From NCBI GenBank assembly GCA_946811695.1, contig OX328131.1:12805141-12869140 (forward strand): a stretch of DNA of 64,000 nucleotides, written 5' to 3'. Positions 11,281 to 22,021 of the stretch are shown piece by piece. How positions within the stretch are numbered: position 1 is the first letter of the stretch; each line of letters begins with the position of its first letter. Source of the DNA: Gonocerus acuteangulatus (taxonomy: Eukaryota; Arthropoda; Insecta; Hemiptera; Coreidae). The notes beneath the pieces were generated by a model. That model was not told where the DNA came from and searched no databases. It saw nothing but the letters and a program-made list of their open reading frames with translations. The position numbers and the translations under genes are program-made.

Positions 11281-13440
11281 GAATCCAGATTTATAAAACG
11301 TTTCAAGACTTTTAGGGATGTTAGGAAATCCTTGGATGAAGAATCCAGATTTATAAAACGTTTCAAGACTTTTAGGGATGTTAGGAAATCCTTGGATGAA
11401 GCATCCAGATTTATAAAACGTTTCAAGACTTTTAGGGATGTTAGGAAATCCTTGGATGAAGAATCCAGATTTATAAAACGTTTCAAGACTTTTAGGGATG
11501 TTAGGAAATCCTTGGATGAAGAATCCAGATTTATAAAACGTTTCAAGACTTTTAGGGATGTTAGGAAATCCTTGGATGAAAAATCCAGATTTATAAAACG
11601 TTTCAAGACTTTTAGGGATGTTAGGAAATCCTTGGATGAAGCATCCAGATTTATAAAACGTTTCAAGACTTTTAGGGATGTTAGGAAATCCTTGGATGAA
11701 GCATCCAGATTTATAAAACGTTTCAAGACTTTTGGGGATGTTAGGAAATCCTTGGATGAAGAATTCAGATTTATAAAACGTTTCAAGACTTTTAGGGATG
11801 TTAGGAAATCCTTGGATGAAGCATCCAGATTTATAAAACGTTTCAAGACTTTTAGGGATGTTAGGAAATCCTTGGATGAAGCATCCAGATTTATAAAACG
11901 TTTCAAGACTTTTAGGGATGTTAGGAAATCCTTGGATGAAGCATCCAGATTTATAAAACGTTTCAAGACTTTTAGGGATGTTAGGAAATCCTTGGATGAA
12001 GAATCCAGATTTATAAAACGTTTCAAGACTTTTAGGGATGTTAGGAAATCCTTGGATGAAGAATCCAGATTTATAAAACGTTTCAAGACTTTTAGGGATG
12101 TTAGGAAATCCTTGGATGAAAAATCCAGATTTATAAAACGTTTCAAGACTTTTAGGGATGTTAGGAAATCCTTGGATGAAGCATCCAGATTTATAAAACG
12201 TTTCAAGACTTTTAGGGATGTTAGGAAATCCTTGGATGAAGCATCCAGATTTATAAAACGTTTCAAGACTTTTAGGGATGTTAGGAAATCCTTGGATGAA
12301 GCATCCAGATTTATAAAACGTTTCAAGACTTTTAGGGATGTTAGGAAATCCTTGGATGAAGCATCCAGATTTATAAAACGTTTCAAGACTTTTAGGGATG
12401 TTAGGAAATCCTTGGATGAAGCATCCAGATTTATAAAACGTTTCAAGACTTTTAGGGATGTTAGGAAATCCTTGGATGAAGCATCCAGATTTATAAAACG
12501 TTTCAAGACTTTTAGGGATGTTAGGAAATCCTTGGACGAAGAATCCAGATTTATAAAACGTTTCAAGACTTTTAGGGATGTTAGGAAATCCTTGGATGAA
12601 GAATCCAGATTTATAAAACGTTTCAAGACTTTTAGGGATGTTAGGAAATCCTTGGATGAAGCATCCAGATTTATAAAACGTTTCAAGACTTTTAGGGATG
12701 TTAGGAAATCCTTGGATGAAGCATCCAGATTTATAAAACGTTTCAAGACTTTTAGGGATGTTAGGAAATCCTTGGATGAAGAATCCAGATTTATAAAACG
12801 TTTCTAGACTTTTAGGGATGTTAGGAAATCCTTGGATGAAGAATCCAGATTTATAAAACGTTTCAAGACTTTTAGGGATGTTAGGAAATCCTTGGATGAA
12901 GCATCCAGATTTATAAAACGTTTCAAGACTTTTAGGGATGTTAGGAAATCCTTGGATGAAGCATCCAGATTTATAAAACGTTTCAAGACTTTTAGGGATG
13001 TTAGGAAATCCTTGGATGAAGCATCCAGATTTATAAAACGTTTCAAGACTTTTAGGGATGTTAGGAAATCCTTGGATGAAGCATCCAGATTTATAAAACG
13101 TTTCAAGACTTTTAGGGATGTTAGGAAATCCTTGGATGAAGCATCCAGATTTATAAAACGTTTCAAGACTTTTAGGGGTGTTAGGAAATCCTTGGATGAA
13201 GCATCCAGATTTATAAAACGTTTCAAGACTTTTAGGGGTGTTAGGAAATCCTTGGATGAAGCATCCAGATTTATAAAACGTTTCAAGACTTTTAGGGATG
13301 TTAGGAAATCCTTGGATGAAGCACCCAGATTTATAAAACGTTTCAAGACTTTTAGGGATGTTAGGAAATCCTTGGATGAAGCACCCAGATTTATAAAACG
13401 TTTCAAGACTTTTAGGGATGTTAGGAAATCCTTGGATGAA
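11281..13440. repeat. 60-bp minisatellite, 36 near-identical copies
   Basis: The array is exactly 2160 bases, 36 units of 60 with no indels. Most units differ only in the first bases (GAATCC, GCATCC, AAATCC, GCACCC), with rare changes such as GGGGATG (unit 8), GACGAA (unit 21), CTAGAC (unit 26) and GGGGTG (units 32-33). The pattern GCA-GAA-GAA-AAA-GCA-GCA at units 3-8 repeats at units 12-17, showing block duplication. Because 60 is divisible by three, one frame on each strand is open (unit peptide containing RFIKRFKTFRDVRKSLDE on +). The + frame breaks at 12805-12807 (TAG). Confidence 0.97.
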
Positions 13441-14112
13441 GCATTATTACTTCGGCGAGTATGAAAGAATGAAGCAATTCTCATACTTGTGTTCGCATTT
13501 TATTTAAATCACCCTACATGTTTCATGGATTTTGAGCGCTTTTGCTTCCTTTCTCCGTAGGGACTTCCTTTTAACGTTGACCAGATGACGGAGTCCAGAG
13601 GTGGCTGTGAAGAATGTCCACGTTTCAAACCCCGAAGATCACAAAAATACCGGTGGTTCAAATTTGTATGTATACACAATATGTATGCATATGTACGCAT
13701 TATTTAAGGTCATATCTATAATGTTTTCCGAGAAAAGTGTAAAAAACTAGATTTTTCTGATATTTTCTTAAACATCTCGAAACCTGTTTTATTGAAATAC
13801 AAAGCATTATTTTTTAGTTTATTTTATATATAAATGTTTGTCTTTTCTACATTTTTGTGTTTTTATGTGCCCATCCCTCATATGTTGCCACAAAACTATT
13901 CTGTGAAAAATATACAATTCAGCAACATATTCCACACGGCTGTTCGAAGGATGTTCTTTTTTTTCAGACCTGAGTTACCCGCTGTGATAATAGTCGGGGT
14001 TAGGATTCAAAATTTTTGAATAAAAACTCAATCTAGGGGATATTGCTAATAGCGAAATTGCATAGTTTTCATGTAGGAAAATATAAATGGGAACCATCAC
14101 TACTTTAAAAAA
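13441..14112. other. No gene recognised
   Basis: AT-rich sequence with no splice-supported or family-matching open frame. Confidence 0.5.
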
Positions 14113-14255
14113 AGTTTATTTCACAAAGCGCTTTCGAGACTAGGTCTCGTCGTCAATGCCTCGCGTGGCTTTGCAGCAAAACCACACTGGTGCACGGGAC
14201 GCAGTCTACAGACATTAATGAGACATGGTCTCGAAAGCGCTTTGTGAAATAATTT
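14113..14255. repeat. Hairpin MITE-like inverted repeat
   Basis: TTATTTCACAAAGCGCTTTC and its extension to CGAGAC at 14114-14140 are repeated inverted at 14228-14252, around a loop of about 90 bases. No duplication could be read at the edges. Confidence 0.7.
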
Positions 14256-14289
14256 TTTTTAATTAGTTGAGGTTGGCTTTTTCAATTTA

Positions 14290-14515
14290 CTGCATGTCGA
14301 AATCTCCTTTTTTCTTAGACACTTCCACAATGGTTACTTAACTGTCAACTTTGGTCTTCCTCTGCCTCCCGGCATTTTCGCTGCTGACGAAGGCTACCAA
14401 TGAGTAGCCGAAATGTCCTAAATATAGATTTTTTAAACAAAAATCGTATTGAGGTTTCTTTAGCCGAATCCCAACTATTCCATCTTTACTTGTAATCTAA
14501 TTTAATCTAACAAGT
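14290..14515 (+). mobile_element. Hammerhead-like element, single arm
   Basis: It carries CTGACGA (14384-14390), stem II GGCTAC/GTAGCC, GAAATGTCC (14410) and the terminal TTTAGCCGAATCCCAACTAT. The upstream CAACTTTGGTCTTCCTCTGC is shared in inverse orientation with 60350. Confidence 0.6.
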
Positions 14516-15427
14516 CCTGTCCGGGAACTGTGGCAAACCCCAGGAATATTACTCTTCTTGTTACAGAAGATGTGTTGTAGATTCTCCTTGTTATGGGAGC
14601 TGCTTTTCATGTACAATACCCTCTTTCATGTCCAGTAATAAGCCTAACAGGTTCTTGAATGGAAATTAGTTGATGAAGAAAATTGGAAGAGCTAGGCGTG
14701 GAAGGGCTGGCGTAATGTGATTAACAAGGACCCTCTCTTTTAAGAAGAGGGTTGTAACTCACTCCCCTAGCCTTGTAGTCTCCGTAGGCTCTCTACATTG
14801 AAGGAGGATTCTAAAATTGAAGGGGCAATGTCAATCGGAGAAATAAGTGCTTAAAACTTTAAAAGTGTTTGATTTGTTGTTTTGAAAATGTTTTTGTCAT
14901 GACTTATTGTTTGTGGGTCGTGGGATTCAATTGAAATATTTTCTACATGTTTAAAATTCATCTAAACTAAGATGTTTAACTTTTGGTTACATTTGGAGGG
15001 TCTTTTTTCGAAGACCACATCCAGTTACTTTTGAAGTAGCAGTAGTGATTTTAACAGTGATTCAGCGCATGCGCATAACTCCTTTGCAGTTCTATTGGAG
15101 GATTCCTATGAGCAATTCTATTGGTTCTTGCTGGGAATAAAATAACCTTGAACAGTGAATTAGCGTTTGTTTATGAAAAAGCTCTGTTTATGTTAGTGAC
15201 AATTAGTTCGCGATGTTCCTGACAAAGAAAAAGCGATTGGTTTCTTACTCGCAAAATATAATATAATAATATTAATTTTAGCGAGTTGGATTGACGAGAG
15301 TTCCTAAAATTAATAGAATTCTATTAATTTTAGCGAGTTGGATTGACTAGAATTTTGATATCTTTTTGAGCGAGCGTAGCAATCGGAAACGCATAGCAGG
15401 TATGCCCACAATGCTAAATAAATGTGA
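14516..15427. other. No gene; repeat fragments
   Basis: 14822-14870 (CAATGTCAATCGGAGAAATA) matches 18245 in direct orientation. 15009-15057 (GAAGACCACATCCAGTTACT) is inverted at 18003-18052. AATTTTAGCGAGTTGGATTG occurs twice (about 15281 and 15330) around a palindrome and is related to the element at 47530. Confidence 0.55.
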
Positions 15428-15471
15428 AATATGGGTCATTCCATATCAAGTGATCCACAGTTTTTCCCCTC

Positions 15472-15531
<60 letters not shown>

Positions 15532-16229
15532 GGCTCATCAATAGTACCCCATAAGACAATTAAAAATCCAATTTTTTATAAATTTATCTTTATTAGTTTT
15601 CGAGTTATGAATGTTTAAGTTTTTTAAAAAAAGCACATTTCAGGACCGACACTTGATCATAAAATGTACCATAACTCCCAAACGAAATGAGCTAGAGAGG
15701 TGTGGTAAAAAGCATTCGTTAGTGTATTAATTGCTGATTGAAATGATATATGCATGACTTATTTATGAAAATTGAAATTTTACGGTAATTTTTAAAACTT
15801 TAAAACTTAAATTTCTCTTAAAACGTATGTTTAAAAATGTTCAAAAAAATTTTAATTTTTCTTCGATATTTTATCTCAGTTTTGAGTAAATTTCAAGTTG
15901 GTATCTCAATGGCATCATATTTATTTTAATTAATAACTTAATCAAAGGTAGCTTGGTATCTCGTTGGTACGTCAAAAATTAAAAATTTTCAGAAAATGAA
16001 ATGAAATCCATCTAATATAGACACAAGACGAAAAAAAAACAAAGAAAAAAAGTCCTTTGGCATACATCTCGTTTAGGCTTAGTGTCCGAGAAAAACGCCA
16101 AAAACTAAAAGGAATTATGAAAAATACGTCTATTAAAAGGGATATTAATTTTTTTTTTTAAATTACATGTATCAAACCCACCCCCTCCACTCACCCTTTC
16201 ACCCCCATCTCCTTTAACCCCCCCCCCCA

Positions 16230-16714
16230 GATAAAGGAGTGAACATGTCTCTGATTTTTTTGTGTAATAATGAAATATTAGGTCCACATTTTTTTACTCC
16301 TCGACTTAACGCAGAGTCTTTCGAGGCATTCCTCTATAATAAACTGTCGTCGTTCTTGGAGGTAGTCCTTTTGTCACAGAGATTGGGAAGCTGGTTCCAA
16401 GTCGACGGTTGTCCAGCTCACCTGGCCGGAGTGCCGTCCGAAATTGGTTGGACACTAACTATCCATGGCGTTGGATAGGACCAGGTGGGCCGGCTTCAGA
16501 CCTCACGCTCTTGGATTTCTTCGCATGGGGACACATTAAAGATTTGGTCTACAGGGAGCCCATTGGCTCAAGGGAGCAACTCATCCATCTCATCAGATGG
16601 ACCTGGGAACTGATTACAGCAGAGCAATGCAGAAATGCCATCCAATCTGTCACCGTGCGTTGTGATGCCTGTATTGCTGCAAGGGGACAAATCTTTGAAC
16701 AGTTTGTAAATTAA
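16230..16714 (+). pseudogene. Broken mariner/IS630-type DDE transposase fragment
   Basis: The first frame gives LNAESFEAFLYNKL and FQVDGCPAHLAG, and a second frame gives NWLDTNYPWRWIGPGGP, SDLTLLDFFAWGHIKDLVY and a CEAC-like CDACIAARGQIFEQF end. The order matches the catalytic half of arthropod mariner-like transposases: DGxPAH carries the second Asp and DLTxLDFF the third. A frameshift near 16430 and loss of the N-terminal half make it non-functional. Confidence 0.85.
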
Positions 16715-17090
16715 TTATTTAGAATTATTAGAAGAAGAAATTGTTATTTTATAATTATGTATACGTCCCGAGTTAAATTTAAAATGTTTTAAGAATTGAA
16801 CATTTATTTTTATTAAGAATTTAAAGTTTTTTTTGTTTTGTGTTTCAGCTCTTTCCTCAGAAGGAAAGTAGATATTTTAAATTATGTTGAACTTAATAGT
16901 GTCAGTTAATTTTTTCGAGCAAGAATTTTTTTTTTTGGGGGGGGGAGGTGTGTGGGTAGAGGGAGTGGAAGATGAAACGTACTTTTAATGATTTTTATAT
17001 AGGAAATAGTGCCTTTTCACAATTGTGTTTTAGTTTTTTACGTTTTTCTCGGAAAGGAAGCAAAAACGAGATACATTCCAAAAGAGGGCT

Positions 17091-17248
17091 CTCCCGTGAT
17101 CTAGTGGCTAGCGCGATAGATTCAAAAGTGGGAGATGGTGGGTTCGATCCCCACTGGCGACAGGAATTTTCTCATCTCAGGGCTCGCTGAGAAAATTCCT
17201 GGCTGCACCCTGGATGCCGGCGCTAATGGCCTAGATTTGTCGATGCGC

Positions 17249-17326
<78 letters not shown>
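17091..17326 (+). repeat. tRNA-derived SINE (family A) with long poly(A) tail
   Basis: The tRNA-like head has an A-box region (GTGATCTAGTGGCTAGCGCG) and a B box GGTTCGATCCC. A body with TTCTCATCTCAGGGCTCGCT and CTGCACCCTGGATGCCGGCG follows, then about 75 A. A second, inverted copy lies at 19238-19411. Confidence 0.85.
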
Positions 17327-17327
<1 letters not shown>

Positions 17328-17737
17328 GTAACTGCATCGATTCCTAAAGTTAGGCCGTTTTTTTGGAGGTCAACCTGTATATGTTAGATGGATTTCATTT
17401 CTTTTTCTGAAAATTTCAATTTTTTTAAGTACCAACATAAAGTTAATAATTAAAATAAATTTGATCCCATTGAGATCCCAGCTTGAAATTTATACAAAAC
17501 TGAGATAAAATATCAAAGAAAAATTACCTTAAAATTTCAATTTTCATAAATAAGTCATGACATATATCATTTCAATCAGCATTTAATACACCAACGAATG
17601 TTTTTTACCACACCTCTCTAGCTCATTTCGCTTGGGAGTTATGGTACATTTTATGATCAAGTATCGGTCCTAAAATGTGCTTTAGGAGGGAAATGTTTTC
17701 CTTGTTTTTGGATCACTTGATATGGAATGACCCATAT

Positions 17738-18099
17738 CCGAAAAGAGAGAGAAAACAAAGGAATAAAATACGTGTATTTACAAATATCATTGTTTATTCA
17801 TAACCTGCAAAACAGTTAACTTTAATGCTTAATAACTTTTTTCCTAGTTGATAGCGATTTTTTTGTTCAACGGATTTGTCTTTTATTAATAAATATTGCT
17901 TGCCATTATCTAATATGGTTTATAACCGTAGATAACGAGTCAAGTAGTAATAGATAACCAGCAAAGAGCCTGTAAGCTTATCAGCGAGTACGAGTTAACT
18001 GTTAAAAATCACTGCTGCTACTTCAAAAGTAACTGGATGTGGTCTTCGCAAAAAGAGCCCATTTGGAGTTAAGGAAGTATTCGAAAAAAAATTTTTATT
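17738..18099. other. No gene; inverted partner of 15009-15057
   Basis: 18003-18052 is the inverted copy of the segment at 15009-15057, suggesting an outer, older inverted pair around the foldback element. Nothing else was recognised. Confidence 0.45.
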
Positions 18100-18515
18100 A
18101 GTGGACACGACATGTTTTCGGATCTTAATATATTTTCATAAATATCTCGAAAACGGCTAGGAAATCGTGGTAAGTGGATGGTGACCATTCGAATGCTTAA
18201 TACATTTTCTACAAAAAAGGTTCTGAAGCAATTTTCGATTAGGCGATGTCAATCGGAGAAATAAGTGCTTCAAACTTCAAATGTGTTTGTTTTCTTCTGT
18301 TCATCGGGGATTTGTGTTTGTTTAACTCACTTTTTAATTGGTTATTTTTTGTTTTAAACTGAATTTATGAGTAAAATTAATAATTTAGTAAAAGATGGCA
18401 GGAAAATGAGAAACTCATTGGCTAGAGTGGTTTCCTAGAGCGAACGTTAAAATCCCGGGCTTGTCATTTCCGCTTAGGATACTGTCAGTTTCATGTTGTG
18501 GCGCCTTAAAGATTT
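18100..18515 (+). repeat. Dispersed repeat, second copy at 58640-59005
   Basis: Shared in order: GGTAAGTGGA..GTGACCATTC, GGTTCTGAAGCAATTTTCGA, CGATGTCAATC.GRGAAATA, AATGAGAAACT and TTTCCGCTTAGGATACT. The direct repeat is about 400 bases, AT-rich and has no open frame. Confidence 0.75.
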
Positions 18516-18645
18516 AACTTATATTTTTAACGAAAGGTCAAACGCTACCAATAAATGCTTCTATTCCTTTGCTAATAGCACTTGGGATAAGAACGTAACC
18601 GCGCTAAGATGACGCAGTTCCTGCGAGTCTGGTCTTTTTTATAAT

Positions 18646-18746
18646 GCCAACAGCACGTTGACGGTCACCCATTCAGGTACTGGCCAAGCCCGACGTTGCT
18701 TAACCTCGGTGATCTACGGGAACCGGTGCATTCAACGGCCGTTGGC
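18646..18746 (-). repeat. 5S rRNA-derived pseudogene or SINE head, minus strand
   Basis: The minus strand reads GCCAACGGCC, GCACCGGTTCCCGTAGATCA, GGTTAAGCAACGTCGGG and CCAGTACCTGAATGGGTGAC and ends GCTGTTGGC. The internal promoter elements are intact, but it is 101 bases rather than about 120 because parts of helices I/II and IV are missing. It could still recruit TFIIIA/Pol III, but the loss makes a working 5S gene unlikely. Confidence 0.75.
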
Positions 18747-18811
18747 AATTAAATATTATTTCAACTATTTGTACTATTAATAATCTAATTTTTTTCCTTA
18801 CTATATTTCAG

Positions 18812-18863
18812 AAAGTAAATAAAGACCCCAACAATGCTAGGGTTGAGATTGTCAGAGCTCCAG
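18812..18863 (+). other. Candidate 5' untranslated exon of hts
   Basis: A 52-base segment is bounded by a pyrimidine-rich stretch ending TTTCAG and by a GTATTG donor, about 0.9 kb before the start-codon exon. It reads open in one frame, but joined to the acceptor at 19752 that frame meets a stop before the hts ATG, so it could only be leader sequence. I recognise nothing in its translation. The donor is weak and this may be chance. Confidence 0.25.
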
Positions 18864-19234
18864 GTATTGTTGCCTCCCTCTCTTCCTCATCCCCTCCCAT
18901 ATTTTAGTTGTTTATTTAGGGTTTAGTCTAGGATTGCTTGTCAGTTGTGCAGGGTTTAAATAATTATTGGATATCTTCCTTACAGGTCTCTTATTACAGA
19001 TAATTTTTTTTAATGATAATTAAAATATCAATAGATATGTAAATATTAATTGTTAATTAATTTTGACATATTTGAAAACTTCTTTAATTTTTAATGAATT
19101 GAAGAATATTATCTTGAGATTGTCCTGTTGGTGATTGTAAACCTTTACCAGTATTTGCTTTGATTCTTATCTAATACTTGTTGTTGGTGTATTAATAGTA
19201 CTGCATACATATAAATACGCTCTATGCAGTAGTC

Positions 19235-19237
<3 letters not shown>
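18864..19237. other. No feature recognised
   Basis: AT-rich interval between the candidate leader exon and the inverted SINE. Confidence 0.5.
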
Positions 19238-19297
<60 letters not shown>

Positions 19298-19411
19298 GGC
19301 GTATTACAAATCTTGGCCATTAGCGCCGACGTCCAGGGTGCAGCCAGGAATTTTCTCAGCGAGCCCTGAGATGAGAAAATTCCTGTCGCCGGTGGGGATC
19401 AAACCCGCTTA
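19238..19411 (-). repeat. tRNA-derived SINE (family A), minus strand
   Basis: A run of about 55 T (19239-19294) is the complement of the poly(A) tail. It is followed by the complement of the body and B box (GGGGATCAAACCC). The head is cut after the B box. It sits about 350 bases before hts exon 1. Confidence 0.8.
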
Positions 19412-19752
19412 TGAATCTTTGCAGCAGTGTTTTGTTTTTCTATTGCCGGTACTACATTTTTTATTTTTTAGTAAAATTCTTGATTACATTAACTACATAA
19501 TTATTTTATAGAGTTAGTGCAATTTCAACGTAGCATAAGGTTTTTTTATGATAATTCATAACTATCTACTATATATTTGTCAAATACCTCTCACTGACCT
19601 ATCATCGCCCAGCCCAAACCAATTTTTACAGTTTCGATCATACTAGACGAATCCTCAGGTCGTTAGCTCTTTATTATCGATACTAATCTTTATATACATC
19701 TGTACTAAATTTATAAAGTAATAAAATGTTTTTTTTTCTTTTCTTTTTTCAG

Positions 19753-19859
19753 AAGGCTAAAAAATGACTGAGACAGAACAGGCCCCTACCACCAACGGTC
19801 TCCCCGAAGAAAATGAGGATGAGGAGAAAACAAAGTTGAGGCCACCAGATATTGATGCT
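19753..19859 (+). CDS. hts: hts exon 1: start codon, acidic N-terminus (residues 1-32)
   Basis: The acceptor TTTTTTCAG ends at 19752. An 11-base leader precedes the ATG at 19764. The exon encodes MTETEQAPTT through an acidic, Thr/Glu-rich stretch to RPPDIDA and ends in phase 0 at donor GTGAGT. Drosophila Hts starts in the same style (MTEVEQ, then a DI-DMREMERR junction), which supports this start. An acceptor just upstream implies at least one more 5' leader exon. Confidence 0.9.
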
Positions 19860-21988
19860 GTGAGTAAATTTCATTGTTTTTTCAAACTGAAATGATTTAA
19901 ATGTTTTCATCTTCTTGAATTTTATGCATGTTTAGTGTAGTTATACAACATTAAAATTATTTAAAACTCATCATTTAAATTTATTTTTCCAAATTAATAC
20001 AAAAACCTTTTTAACCAATTGAAATGGATTTCCGAATGATTGATAAGTATGCTGTGTTTATAGCACCCCAAAACATATGGGCAGCAAACTTTATTTACTT
20101 TTAAATAAAGAATTTCTTCTTCTACAGTCAAGGAATGGCCATCCAGTCACCGAGAAAACAGACGTTAAGAAATAGTTCTGGCTCGACTACAGGTTGGACA
20201 TACTCGACTAACACATGAATACTTAAAGCCGAGGCGTATTAGACTAATATGTGACAAATGTAACTGCAATCTTATTGTCGAACCTTTACTGACAGATATA
20301 TTATAATATTAATCTCCCAAACAATATATAAGAGCTCTTAGGCAAGACCGTACGAACTTATATGAGGACCATAAGCACAACTCATTTCTTCCACAAAAAT
20401 CTCAAATCCATTACCTCTAGGACATATACTCAACAAACGACTAACTTGGAAACCACGCATTACTCAGAAGATACAAGAACTTTTACTTGTACCGACGGTA
20501 CAGACTTTTACTATACTTACTTGACCGACGATCAGACCTTACACTTAATAACGAATGACTCATTCACATGACAATACTCAGACCAATATGTATTTATGTC
20601 AAATAACTCTGGGTATCCACAAAGCCCTCCAACTCCTACAAAATTCAATCATTGCAGTCTGAAATCATCCGTAAAATAACCAGTGGTCCATTCTTTATCT
20701 CCAATTTGACTCTACGTAATGACCTCAATATTCAATGAAAAAAATTCTATAAAAAATGTCATTCAAAATTACACGTCCATTCTAAATCTTTAATAAACTC
20801 CCTATCATATACCTAATCCCAAATAACCCCATTTGCCGACTCAAGTGTAACTCCCTATCATCATACCTAATCCCAAATAACCCCGTTTGCCGACTGAAGC
20901 GTAACTTGCCTAGAAACCAGCTCCAGGAGATGTTCATCCAGATTGCCACTAATATAAAGTGGCTATTGCCACTAATATATATGAAACAAGATTCAGGGAG
21001 ATAAATATACCTCGGAATGCACCAGAGGCTCTTAAAAATTGTCAGCATGCTATTGACAACATAATCAACTTCTTAAAAATCTGCGGTATATATAAACTGC
21101 TTTAAACTCTCATAAATAAATAATATTTGTCGACAAATGTAAAACATACGTAAATAAATTCTAGGGAGTAAAAACCTCGCAGTTACTCGCCCAAATAAAT
21201 TTGCATCCTACATCCTACTAAAATAAAGTGATACTACTGATATAAAGTGGTAGTTTCATTTTCACTCTCAACCCAGTACTTTAACACTTTCATTTCAGTG
21301 TTGGGCAAAAATTATTCAGAATGATGAATAATGATTAATGAATAAATGTATTATTTCATTCATGAATGAAGAATAATTACTTTTATTCATTATTCGTTAT
21401 TCTGTGAATGAAGTTTATGTTTTATTCACAAATTATTCGAATGATCATTCAGACTAAACATTTTTTAGTGAATAATGATAGATTTATTATAATGTTGGCA
21501 GCCAGAAATACGTATATATATATGTGTGTGTTTGAGTAGGATTATTCAGTAGACCAACTAGAAATAAATAATAACGAATGATGAATAATGAATGATGAAT
21601 AACGAATAATGAATAACGAATAATTCTGTGAATAATGAATGATGTACTGTGTGAATAAGATAATTCAGTGAATTATTCATCATTCACTAAAAATTTATTC
21701 GAATGATCATTCACTAAAATTTTATTCGAATGATCATTCGAATAATAATTTATTCGAATAATGCCCAACACTGTTACATTTATGCATATAAGATTAACTA
21801 AGCTGGTTTCCTAGTCAGACCAAGTTCTGAAGATACTATTCGTTGTTTTATTGCCAAAGAAGCAGAACATTGAATAAATAAATATTCTCTCTCTAAAAAA
21901 AAGGCTAAACGTGATTTAGGGCTAGAAAAAATAATTGATCATCCACTGAAACATTTCAGAATGTTTTTTGGTTTAAGAAATGTACATT

Positions 21989-22021
<33 letters not shown>

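Larger units (their letters stand above)
15428..17737. mobile_element. 2.3-kb foldback element with long inverted arms around a mariner-type transposase relic
   Basis: ATGGGTCATTCCATATCAAG at the left end is mirrored at the right end (17708-17737). The arms stay complementary for hundreds of bases: 15640-15760 against 17550-17690, 15960-16018 against 17383-17440, and more weakly 16060-16150 against 16970-17080. The left arm holds a long T run (15477-15525) and the right arm a SINE (17091-17326), both later additions. The relic transposase lies in the loop. Confidence 0.85.

Noticed and set aside
11236..12807. Long open frames on both strands across the minisatellite (523 and 492 codons)
   Set aside because: They are a by-product of a 60-bp unit divisible by three. 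No splice, promoter or domain evidence exists and both strands are equally open, so they are not called as genes.
11281..13440. CRISPR-like array
   Set aside because: Units are contiguous and identical with no unique spacers, and the genome is eukaryotic.
17122..17347. Open frames with poly-Phe or poly-Lys
   Set aside because: They are translations of the SINE poly(A) tail; 8575-8862 is the same artefact from a poly(A) tract.
18646..18746. Functional 5S rRNA gene on the minus strand
   Set aside because: It is about 20 bases short, with missing helix segments, although the promoter blocks look intact.
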